64,000 bases of DNA from assembly GCF_000313135.1 (NCBI RefSeq), contig NW_004457554.1:5718-69717 (forward strand). Reading direction: 5' to 3'. Positions 12,685 through 22,406 of this stretch are shown piece by piece. This stretch comes from Acanthamoeba castellanii str. Neff (lineage: Eukaryota > Discosea > Longamoebia > Acanthamoebidae). Within the stretch, counting starts at the first letter, position 1; each line of letters opens with the position of its first letter. The position numbers were made by a program, and so were the translations under genes. A model generated the notes under the pieces. The model was given only the letters and a program-made list of their open reading frames with translations. It had not been told where the DNA came from and made no database searches.

Positions 12685-15109
12685 TCAAGGGCTGTTGATG
12701 GGGCTGAGGAGGGAGACGGAGGCAGGGTAGCGGTGCTGCTGATTGGTGTCGTGTGGGAGGAAATCGAGATTGGAGTCCAGGTTCTCTTTCTCAAAGTCGT
12801 CGTCCAGATCCTCCAGCGCAAACTTGGGCAAGTGGCTCTTCGCGCTCGCCACCGACCTGCTGTTCCCCTTCTGTGTGCGTGTGCGTGTGTTGTCAGCCGC
12901 ACGACACGCACGACACGCGCACACAACCCCGCAAAGAGGAGTTGACGAAGGGCCAACCTGGGATGGAGAGTCATCGGGATGAGCAACAGAATTCAGAGCG
13001 AGGGACACCAGCTTCTCTTGATTCTCGAGCAATGCCGCTTGCTCCTCTGTTGGTGAAACGCGCATGATGGTGAGTTGTCTGCACTGTCGGGCGGCACGTG
13101 AAGCCAACCAACAAAACGTACCGAGCTTCTTCCTAAGCATGCTCAGGTCGCTTGTGCCGTCGGCTCTCTTGGGCGTCATCGCCTCAGCGCGCGCTGTAAA
13201 AACAAACAACACACCAACATCAATGTTGTGCTCTCCGGATGCAAGAGTGTGAGTGCGATGCGTCGTGTGCGCGTGTGGGGTGCGATGTGTACCAAGAATG
13301 GCTGCAAGGCTCGGCGGGAGCTCGGTCGGCGCCTGCTCCTCCGGCACTTGAACCGCCGGCCGAGAGGTCAACTCCTTGAGCGCATGTACGTCCTTCTCCA
13401 CCTGCTTCTCCAGCGTTCTGCGGAAGACGCCAATCGGCATGTCCAGATATTGGTCGTCGGACTTGATAGGTTCCTGCTCATGAACGCGCAACCACAATAA
13501 ATTTGGTCAGCTGGCAGAACGTTGGACAAATGGGTCGCAAGTGCCAGTGCCTAGATCGGGGAAGCGCGAGTAAGACGTATATCTACTCTTTCAGAGGTCA
13601 TAACAACTAATCCTCTGCTCACGCTTCCCTCTTCTTTTGTTCTCTTTTATAACTTTGTTTTGGCCGCAGCGCTGGTGAGTGGAGGGTTGGGTTGTTGAGT
13701 GGTACCTTGCTGTCGGGGATGGCCTGTGCGATGGTACGGCGAATCGTGAGGATGGTCTGACGCAGCGACTTGTTCTCCTCGCGCAACACTTCCTGCTTTC
13801 GCTCGTAGGAAGCCACGATTCCTCTGAAGATGTCTTCGTCCTTTGGCAGAGTACCACCACATGTGAATCGGTGTGCTAGCTAGCGGTCAAGACCTTGCGA
13901 AGCGATTGAGAAGAGCCTGGTACCGATTGCTTGTTCCTGAGTGGTGTTGCTGGCACGGCAGCGCGCGGCAGCCGCGAACCGCCAGCAGTCGAGGAGTTGA
14001 CGGAATTGAGAAGCTCGGTCGCCCTCCTCGACGCCACATTCTTCTCGGCGATGTACTGCTGCAGCGTCTGCTTGAGTCGCTCGTACTCACGTTCCTTCTT
14101 GCGCATCTCGTGCTGCGTCGGAGGAAAGTGGCGAGAGTGAGCTCATGCTGCTTAGTTTCAGGAGATGCAGCACTCTGCGAGCATGTGTGTGCGTGTGTCG
14201 TACCAGATACTGGGTGTCCTTTCCCTGGAGAGCGAGAAGCTGTTTGCGTGTTTCCTGTCGTTCGAGGTTCCACTTGGCCTTTTCTTTATCCGTGTTTTCC
14301 TTGAGGGACTTCTCGCGCGCCTGGCACAGGGCCGTCTCGCGCTCCAACTGGTCCACTCTATCCTTTAGTCGTTTCTGTGTGTTGCGTGTGGGTTCGACAC
14401 GTTGGTTGTCGAGTGCAGTGGAAAGAATCAGCTTCGGATCACTCGAGCAGAGGAGGAGGAAGAAGAAATTAAAGGTGTGCCTAAGGACAGTAGTAGAGGC
14501 GAACCTTCTCGGCGGCGAGTCTGTGTTCTTGTGAAAGGGACACCGCGAGGTCATCGGCCTTTCTCTCGAGCTGCTGCTGAGCGTCCTGTACAATCACCAC
14601 AGCGGTACGCTTGCTAAGAAGAAGAAGAGGAAGGAAGGCCCAGGGAAGACGGAGAAGCATCTCGAGAGCGTACCTGGCGCAGCCGCAAGAGGGTATACAT
14701 GCAGTTGAAGACCTGCGAGATGGTGACGGGAGTAAGCGGCAGGGCTTTGTCGGCCATCTTGAGCATGTCCTCGATCGGCGAAGAGATGCCCAGGAGGGAG
14801 AGTGCGTTGTTCAGGTACATGGCACTGTTTGCCATGTTATCCTCGTTGCAGAAGCCCCTGCCGATTGCCATCAAATGTATCGTTTGAGCAAGATTGGCCA
14901 GAAAATGCGAGTAGAAAGTTTGGAGGCGTACGCATCTTCCCTGTAGTCGTGCTTGTAGGGGGCACCATCAAAAGACGTATCTGAGGCCTAGCACAGAAAA
15001 AGAAATAAGAATTTGCATTTTGTTTACGGTTTCGATCGAGCTGCATTGCAAGGAGAATTACGTCAGCCCAAGCCTGAGCAAGATCGTGGTCATAAATCGC
15101 GCGTTCCAT
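12685..15109 (-). CDS. SSX2IP/ADIP/Msd1-like coiled-coil protein
   Basis: Begins MERAIYDHDLAQAWAD at 15109 and ends SLLSPINSP-stop at 12685. The second exon starts ASDTSFDGAPYKHDYRED. The third contains FCNEDNMANSAMYLNNALSL and VTISQVFNCMYTLLRLRQ, matching the FCTGENIEQSISYLDQEL and VAVLNCMNELLVLQ region of human SSX2IP. Long coiled coils follow (QQQLERKADDLAVSLSQEHR, KDRVDQLERETALCQARE, RKKEREYERLKQTLQQYIAE). The C-terminal part is disordered and Ser/Glu-rich. In animals and fission yeast the family anchors microtubule minus ends at centrosomes or spindle poles; this role here is inferred. A second, 3'-truncated copy lies at 20516-21617. Stop is 154 bp from the mannosidase start. Confidence 0.85.
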
Positions 15110-15318
15110 TGTGAATCCTCACCGACCGAGCGTTGGTTTCGATTTGATGCGGAAAACAACTTTTTCCCGCCTAAACGCAACGGCGAAAAAAAAATATTTT
15201 TCCTGCCAATTTTCTTGTTTCCTGTTCCGCCATGCCACCACACGCACACGTGCACACAACACACAGAACCCAGATCATCTTTTGTGTTCAGATTCTGCTG
15301 AGGCCAGCCCGGCCTCAA

Positions 15319-15414
15319 TTAAGGGAGCAGTTCGCTCTGATAATCGCCAAAAATAAAGGACCGTGGCTGGCCTGCCTCGCCATCGGCGTTTGAAGAATGC
15401 GGAATAAATCCCTT
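15319..15414. repeat. Left terminal inverted repeat of the TTAA transposon
   Basis: It pairs with the reverse complement of 19222-19317, from TTAAGGGAGCAGTTC to GGAATAAATCCCTT. At five of the six differing positions this arm keeps a CpG where the right arm has TpG or CpA. Confidence 0.85.
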
Positions 15415-15570
15415 CAAAAATTAAAAAATATGTTTTGCAATAAATAAAATTTATTATGCACTGGTGTTGTGGGCTCACATGCCCCACACACAAGAATGAT
15501 ACATGCCATACAGTTTGTGAAGCCATGCCTTGATCCTTTGCTTCTGTGGTGATGGTGGCAGTTGCATGGA

Positions 15571-18500
15571 TCAGAGGACCTGCTTTAGCATGTTGATCTC
15601 CTCCATGATCACAGTAGCTTTGTCCTTGGCAGCACTTGCTTTGTTGGGGAGGTGAGAAGCCATCTGTTCAAGGCAGGCATCAAAGTCAAGAGGAGGGAGA
15701 GGAGGTGACGCCTCAGGGAGTATGGGTGAGAGGCTGTCAAGGAATTCATCCATGTTGAAGCTGTCATGTTGGACCAGTGGCAGGAGAGGTGGGCAGGAGA
15801 TAGATGAGGAGGAAGATGATGATGCTGAGGATGATGAGGATGATGATGAAGAGGAAGGTGTTGGAGTTGGAGGAACTTGAGATGAGGAGGCTGATGCTGA
15901 AGGTGTTGGTACTCTAGGATGTTTTTCCTTGTGGTGATGAAGGAAGTTGCTCTGTGTTGAGAAGTGCTTCCCACAGTCTGCTTGATGGCAAAAATGCTGT
16001 GCTGAGGGTGTGGAAGAGGAGGAAGATGCTGTTGTGGTAGGAGAAGATGAAGAGGATGCTGATGATGAGTCCTGTGAGGGTGCTGTTGCTAATGTGGATG
16101 CTGAGTGAGTGGAGGATGCCATGTAAGTTGAGGATGATGAGGGTGGATCACCTGATATGAGTGGCGGCAAGTGCAGTTCATTGTATCTGCCCTCATCAGC
16201 AGATGTTACCTTCTCTTTCCCTTTCCATCATTTGGATACAGGAGCTGCAGTGTCAACACAGGAACTGGATCAGGGCCATTTAGCTCCTTGCTGTTCCTCA
16301 TGACAATCAGTTTCCTGCAAGAACAGAGCATAAGCAGGTTGTATGTGGCGCTCTGCTATACACCACACAACATACACAGCACATACCATGGGGGCCTGCA
16401 TATGGTCAATCACTTGTTGGAGCAGAGAGGCCTTGTTACCCAACAGCCTGAGCTTGTGCTTCTGCAAGTAGACCTTGAGCTGGTCAATGGTCACTGCAAC
16501 AGTGTGAGAACACGCTGGTGGACATGCACAGACACTTCCAGGCACAGGGTCAGCTAAATGTACACTCAAGCACTTGATGAGCCTTCACTTGTTCCATTAC
16601 CCATTCCACAGAGATGGGAACTTTCTTGTACAACACTTTCCTTTGTGCATTTGCAAGATCGCAGCGTTGACCTGTACCACACCACATTTGCTGTGAGTGA
16701 GCTCAAACATGCAGGTGCTCATGGGGTGGCTACATACCTGTTTCTGCAATAGCCAGCCGCTTCAGCTTCTTTTGTTGTAGCTTTGCCTGAATGGTCAGCT
16801 TGTAGTTGTCCCACTTACACCATGCATTGACAACATGCTCCCAGTGAGCTCAGTGCTCTGGAGTGATGATGAAGCCAAGGTGTTGAAAGACATCCAAGAG
16901 CAATCTGGCACCTGTACACAGATACCACACAAACATAAGTTTCAGCATTGACAAAGATGCAGACAAAGGTGATGACAACAACTGGGAAACAACAATGATG
17001 AATGACAATAATGAAGAAGATGACAGTGAGGAAGAGGATAAAGAAAGAGATACCTTCATTGCACTCAAGGATACCAGCATCAATGAGAGGGGCATACATC
17101 ACCATCCAGTTGCGCTCCTTGTCTGCTCACTTACAAATCAAGCTATTCAAGAATTTGATGTGAATTGTGTTGTAGCTGTGTAGGTAACACTGGCGGTCAG
17201 CAAGGTAGCCCTCAATGAACTCTTGAAGTGTTGCTATCACTTCTGTATTGGCAGGGTTGAGGCGAGGAGTGGCCTTGGGAGGTTGAGCAGTGTGTTGGCA
17301 CTGCTGGTGGTTCTGGTTGGTGATGTGAGGGATATATCCATGCATATGGGCGCAGAAACTGGCATCATTCCTGGAAAACAGTTTGATGCCTACCAACATG
17401 TGAGAACATGTGAGTGATGGGAACAAACACAAGACCAAACAGTTTCAATGCACCAATGAGGAAATGGCTCTTCAGTGATGCATCAAGGCTGGCCAAAACA
17501 GGGTGCTTCACAACCAAGTGCTTGAAGTTCTTGACCAGCCCTTTCACCTGGAACAAGAACACTGGTCAGCTTGATTTCCACTGTGCTTTGAGGAAAGAGG
17601 ATTGTACATAATGATTGGGGTTGTGATATGTGGTAACACTATCCCCAAACACATGTTCCACAACAGTATGAATTGCTGAGTCACCATTGGCTGTTATGGA
17701 CTTGAGCTGAACGCCACTCTCCTTGTTGAACAAGTGCACTCATGAGATAATGGTCACCTTCTGCCACAACAAGCAACAAATGAGGTACCTTGAGGTGGGT
17801 TAGCAGCTGTGCACTGCTGTCTCCTTCTGCTGTACTCGCTGTGCCCTGGTAGGTGTGAAGTGGGTGCTGTTGTGCTCCTGAAGCTGTATCCTTGAGGAGA
17901 TGGTTCCATCCTAGTACTCCTCCTACATGATGAGCTTCATGCCACACACAAGCATGCCACACAGCATTTGTGTTAGGACACTAGTCAACAGGCCATCAAT
18001 GCAGTAAGTGGGGGTCTACCATTATCTCTGTTTTGCACTATTGTTGTGATCTCATTTGCATGTTTGGTTTGTGATGAGTAGTGAGAGTCTATCTCAACGT
18101 TCCCTCCTGTTGGCTGCTCCTGCTGCATACAGTGCAACTGATCCCCACATGAAGCATCTGTGAGTGTTGTCAGGGTGGGTCCTAACTGCAGCACCATGCG
18201 TGCACACAAGTGCCAGACACTCAAAAAGGTTAGTAAATTGATGGCAAACAACAGCAAAGTGAATTGGTGATGAACAGGCATGTCCCTGTCCCTTCATCCC
18301 ACAACCACATGTAGATCGCCCACTCCATCAAACAATCTTCACCAAACAAGGGTGGGGGTACCAGCATCTTCATTGCCTTCGCATACCTGGCCCTAGACAC
18401 TGGGACAACGCCGCCCGCCAGTGTGAACACTGTCTCCAATTGCTTGTAGGCCAGTCCAGTCAGCCCCCATGTGATGATGAACTGAGTGGGAGCATTGTGG

Positions 18501-19080
18501 TGATGGTATCACTGATCGCCTCTATGGGTTGTTGGCTGAGGGGAGGTGCTGCTGAACTTGATGAAGAACTCACAATGCAACAAAGGGCACTGGATGGTGG
18601 TTGAGAAGCCCCCCCTGACCTCCCGCCCGCCAATCTTTGCATTGGAGTGAGCACTTTTGGCAGTAGGGGCAGCTGAGCAGGGAGATGATGTTGGTGAATT
18701 GATGGAACTCAATCATCCCCCAGATGTGCTGAAATGATACCTTTGCCTTCACTTGTGTTCACTGTTGGGGGGGAGAAGCGCTATGGGATCTCTTTGACTG
18801 CTTCAAATCCGCCCATTGTGTTTTTTGTTTCTGGTACTTGTATTCCTCCTGCTCCTTCACCACCACCGTTGCTGCCACTTCTTGTTCTCACCTCTCTTCC
18901 TCCTGTTGCTCCAACTGTTCCCTCACTTCTTGGATTGCTCACTCTTCAGCTTCAGCCTTCTCTTTTTTGGCTGCTGCTTGTTGTGCTGCTCACTTCAAGG
19001 TTTTACACTTGTATCTGGCCTTCCTTGTTGCTTCTCTATCTGCTGTGGTAACAAGCTGAAAGCTACTCTCAATGTTCATG
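15571..19080 (-). pseudogene. Decayed transposase-like gene of the TTAA transposon (SAP and C2H2 segments)
   Basis: Minus-strand coding remnants read in this order. First, a coiled-coil start near 19080 (MNIESSFQLVTT, then an Ala/Glu/Gln-rich helix) with in-frame TGA stops where Trp or Arg is expected. Next, a Cys cluster (CPYCQKCSLQC, near 18670) and LETVFTLAGGVVPVSRARY (near 18430). Then a DDE-transposase-like stretch (SITANGDSAIHTVVEHVFGD, VKGLVKNFKHLVVKHPVLAS, about 17700-17460). Then a SAP-like motif (TIDQLKVYLQKHKLRLLGNK, about 16500). Last, a Ser-rich C-terminus with a C2H2 finger (CHQADCGKHF...HHHKEKH, about 15990-15920) ending NMLKQVL-stop at 15571. At least one GT-AG intron is visible near 17050-16915. 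The frame is broken repeatedly, so this copy is unlikely to make an active enzyme. Confidence 0.6.
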
Positions 19081-19221
19081 GTACCCCACCTCTGTCTTCC
19101 TCTTCTCTTGTTGTCTGCTTCTTGTCATGGTGACCTCTCCTTCAGCTCTTGGCTTAGGGTTTGCTGACAGCTACCGGCGCCAAGTCAGTTTGAAGAAACA
19201 TTTGGCCCAAAATAAAAATTT

Positions 19222-19317
19222 AAGGGATTTATTCTGCATTCTTCAAACGCCAATGGTGAGGCAGGCCAGCCATGGTCCTTTATTTTTGGTGATTGTCAGA
19301 GCGAACTGCTCCCTTAA
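19222..19317. repeat. Right terminal inverted repeat of the TTAA transposon
   Basis: Inverted counterpart of 15319-15414, ending GCGAACTGCTCCCTTAA. Its CpG sites inside TIR positions shared with the left arm are mostly changed to CpA/TpG, consistent with deamination of methylated cytosine. Confidence 0.85.
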
Positions 19318-19844
19318 TAAAGGAAACTGAAAAATAAAATAATGAACATCCATCAAGGAGCAGGTGCAAGGTTGAGTGGCAAGCTGGCTTGGGCTTTATG
19401 AACAGGCTGTTTGGGTGACACACTCACTCTTTGTGTGGTCAGATGTTCTTTTTCCCTGCTCCAGTAGAAGGAGAAGAACCACACAGGAGGGCAAACCTGT
19501 TTGGGGACTTACATGTTGTGCTCCACTGCCTCCAGTGCGACTGTTGTATGTCAAGACTTCAGGTAACTAGGTTGGCTGAATTTAGCTTTGACAAGAATTT
19601 CGATAATGAATTATTTATAATAATTTTTTGGTTTGACCACGGCAACTTGTTTCTCCGTGCAACATCTTGTCCTGTGGCCACAATCACCTCTTCTCCATCC
19701 AATTCACGAACCGAAGACCTGGCCGAGCGAAATTGGAAGCCTCCAATCTTCCACAGCGACGAGAGAATCTCTTCGAAGGACAAGGAAATTAGTGATTCTA
19801 CTCTACGACCATTTATGAGAATTAGAAGACTTTAGGGGAACATC

Positions 19845-20018
19845 ATGTACGTACCAGGCATCACGAAGAAGAGGGGAAGCAGCGTCAAGGACAGATCGGC
19901 CTCGATGCCTGCTGGCGGTGTCGGCAATGTGGCTAGCGAGGCCCTGCTGAGCGCAGCAAGCGAGGCAAAGGAGAGCAAGAAGGAAAAGAAGAACAAATCG
20001 ACAATTGCGAAGCGAAAG
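19845..20018 (+). pseudogene. Truncated 5' copy of the RhoGAP-WD40 gene at gap edge
   Basis: Starts MYVPGITKKRGSSVKDRSAS and is cut by the N gap at 20019. Identical in sense to the first 58 codons of the full gene at 22407. It most likely represents the other haplotype, or an unmerged contig end, and not a separate gene. Confidence 0.8.
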
Positions 20019-20515
20019 NNNNNNNNNNNNNNNNNNNNNNNNNNNNNNNNNNNNNNNNNNNNNNNNNNNNNNNNNNNNNNNNNNNNNNNNNNNNNNNNNN
20101 NNNNNNNNNNNNNNNNNNNNNNNNNNNNNNNNNNNNNNNNNNNNNNNNNNNNNNNNNNNNNNNNNNNNNNNNNNNNNNNNNNNNNNNNNNNNNNNNNNNN
20201 NNNNNNNNNNNNNNNNNNNNNNNNNNNNNNNNNNNNNNNNNNNNNNNNNNNNNNNNNNNNNNNNNNNNNNNNNNNNNNNNNNNNNNNNNNNNNNNNNNNN
20301 NNNNNNNNNNNNNNNNNNNNNNNNNNNNNNNNNNNNNNNNNNNNNNNNNNNNNNNNNNNNNNNNNNNNNNNNNNNNNNNNNNNNNNNNNNNNNNNNNNNN
20401 NNNNNNNNNNNNNNNNNNNNNNNNNNNNNNNNNNNNNNNNNNNNNNNNNNNNNNNNNNNNNNNNNNNNNNNNNNNNNNNNNNNNNNNNNNNNNNNNNNNN
20501 NNNNNNNNNNNNNNN
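20019..20515. other. Assembly gap (N run)
   Basis: 497 N positions. The sequences on its two sides overlap in content: 14000-20018 to the left and 20516-22580 to the right are two versions of one locus. Confidence 0.98.
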
Positions 20516-21617
20516 ACGGAATTGAGAAGCTCGGTCGCCCTCCTCGACGCCACTTTCTTCTCGGCGATGTACTGCTGCAGCGTCTGCTTGAGTCGCTCGT
20601 ACTCACGTTCCTTCTTGCGCATCTCGTGCTGCGTCGGAGGAAAGTGGCGAGAGTGAGCTCATGCTGCTTAGTTTCAGGAGATGCAGCACTCCGCGAGCAT
20701 GTGTGCGTGTGTTGTACCAGATACTGGGTGTCCTTTCCCTGGAGAGCGAGAAGCTGTTTGCGTGTTTCCTGTCGTTCGAGGTTCCACTTGGCCTTTTCTT
20801 TATCCGTGTTTTCCTTGAGGGACTTCTCGCGCGCCTGGCACAGGGCCGTCTCGCGCTCCAACTGGTCCACTCTATCCTTTAGTCGTTTCTGTGTGTTGCG
20901 TGTGGGTTCGACACGTTGGTTGTCGAGTGCAGTGGCAAGAACTGCTCAATCAGCTTCAGATCACTCAAGAAGAAGAAGAAAGACAGTAGAGGCGAACCTT
21001 CTCGGCGGCGAGTCTGTGTTCTTGTGAAAGGGACACCGCGAGGTCATCGGCCTTTCTCTCGAGCTGCTGCTGAGCGTCCTGTACAATCACCACAGCGGTA
21101 CGCTTGCTAAGAAGAAGAAGAGGAAGGAAGGCCCAGGGAAGACGGAGAAGCATCTCGAGAGCGTACCTGGCGCAGCCGCAAGAGGGTATACATGCAGTTG
21201 AAGACCTGCGAGATGGTGACGGGAGTAAGCGGCAGGGCTTTGTCGGCCATCTTGAGCATGTCCTCGATCGGCGAAGAGATGCCCAGGAGGGAGAGTGCGT
21301 TGTTCAGGTACATGGCACTGTTTGCCATGTTATCCTCGTTGCAGAAGCCCCTGCACGATTGCCATCCAAATTGTGAATGTAATCGTTTGAGCAAGATTGG
21401 CCAGAAAATGCGAGTAGAAAGTTTGGAGGCGTACGCATCTTCCCTGTAGTCGTGCTTGTAGGGGGCACCATCAAAAGACGTATCTGAGGCCTAGCACAGA
21501 AAAAGAAATAAGAATAAGAATTTTGTTTGAACGGTTTCGATCGAGCTGCATTGCAGCAAGGAGAATTACGTCAGCCCAAGCCTGAGCAAGATCGTGGTCA
21601 TAAATCGCGCGTTCCAT
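20516..21617 (-). pseudogene. Second, 3'-truncated copy of the SSX2IP-like gene
   Basis: Matches 14000-15109 with intronic indels and point differences. Its start codon is at 21617, and the conserved block FCNEDNMANSAMYLNNALSL is intact. The gene is cut at the N gap, so the C-terminal half is absent. One intron acceptor differs (reads ...ATCGTGCAG before GGGCTTC) but is still usable. This copy is probably an allele, because the flank continues straight into the RhoGAP gene without the transposon. Confidence 0.8.
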
Positions 21618-22406
21618 TGTGAATTCCTCACCGGCCGAGCGTTGGTTTCGATCTGATGCGGATTACCACGTTTTCCCGCCTAAACGCAACGGCGAAAAAA
21701 AAATATTTTTCCTGCCAATTTTCTTGTTTCCTGTTCAAGTTGCCATGGCGGACATGCCACCACACGCACACACATGCACAACACACAGAATCCAGATCAT
21801 CTTGTGTTCAGATTCTGCTGAGGCCAGCCTGCCTCAATTGCCCTGCCTCCTTCAGTCCCTTAGCTGCTTGTTCTCCTGAATTAAAAATAAAGGAAACTGA
21901 AAAATAACATAATGAACAAAAAAAGAGGAGCATGTGCAAGGTTGAGTGGCAAGCTGGCTTGGGCTTTATGGAACAGGCTGTTTGGGTGACACTCACTCTT
22001 TGTGTGGTCAGCTGTTCTTTTTCCCTGCTCCAGTAGAAGGAGAAGAACCACACAGGAGGGCAAGCCTGTTTGGGACTTACACGTTGTTATCCAGTGCCTC
22101 CAGCGTGACTGTTGTAGGTCAAGAGTTCAGGTAACTTGGTTGGCCGAATTTAGCTTTGACAAGAATTTCGATAATGAATTATTTATAATAATTTTTTCGG
22201 TTTGACCACGGCAACTTGTTTCTCCGTGCAACATCTTGTCCTGTGGCACAATCACCTCTTCTCATCCAATTCACGAACCGAAGACCTGGCCGAGCGAAAT
22301 TGGAAGCCTCCAATCTTCCACAGCGACGAGAGAATCGAAGGACAAGGAAATTAGTGATTCTACTCTACGACCATTTATGAGAATTAGAAGACTTTAGGGG
22401 AACATC
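21618..22406. promoter_or_regulatory. Divergent intergenic region between SSX2IP-like and RhoGAP-WD40 genes (transposon-free copy)
   Basis: 789 bp separate the two divergent start codons. Blocks shared with copy A include AAAAAAATATTTTTCCTGCC near 21700 and AATTATTTATAATAATTTTT near 22180, next to conserved sequence up to the ATG at 22407. In copy A the transposon sits inside this promoter region. No defined factor site is claimed. Confidence 0.5.

Larger units (their letters stand above)
15319..19317. mobile_element. ~4 kb DNA transposon, TTAA ends, ~95 bp TIRs (Kolobok- or piggyBac-like targeting)
   Basis: Left end TTAAGGGAGCAGTTCGCTCT (15319 on) is repeated inverted at the right end (19317 backwards). 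The match runs about 95 bp with about six differences, all transitions. TTAA lies outside GGG...CCC at both ends, consistent with a TTAA target-site duplication. TTAA duplication with GGG termini is known for Kolobok-type elements; piggyBac also uses TTAA but starts CCC. The interior differs from host DNA: CpG-poor and TGA-rich. It holds a decayed minus-strand open reading region. The related copy at 20516-22580 lacks the element, so its presence is polymorphic between copies. Superfamily assignment is inference. Confidence 0.8.

Noticed and set aside
15319..19317. Clear-cut piggyBac element
   Set aside because: TTAA fits, but the termini start GGG instead of CCC and no piggyBac DDD motifs were recognised, so only TTAA targeting is claimed.
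19803..20870. Long open frames across the N run (also 36488-37973)
   Set aside because: They only read through unknown bases of the two gaps.
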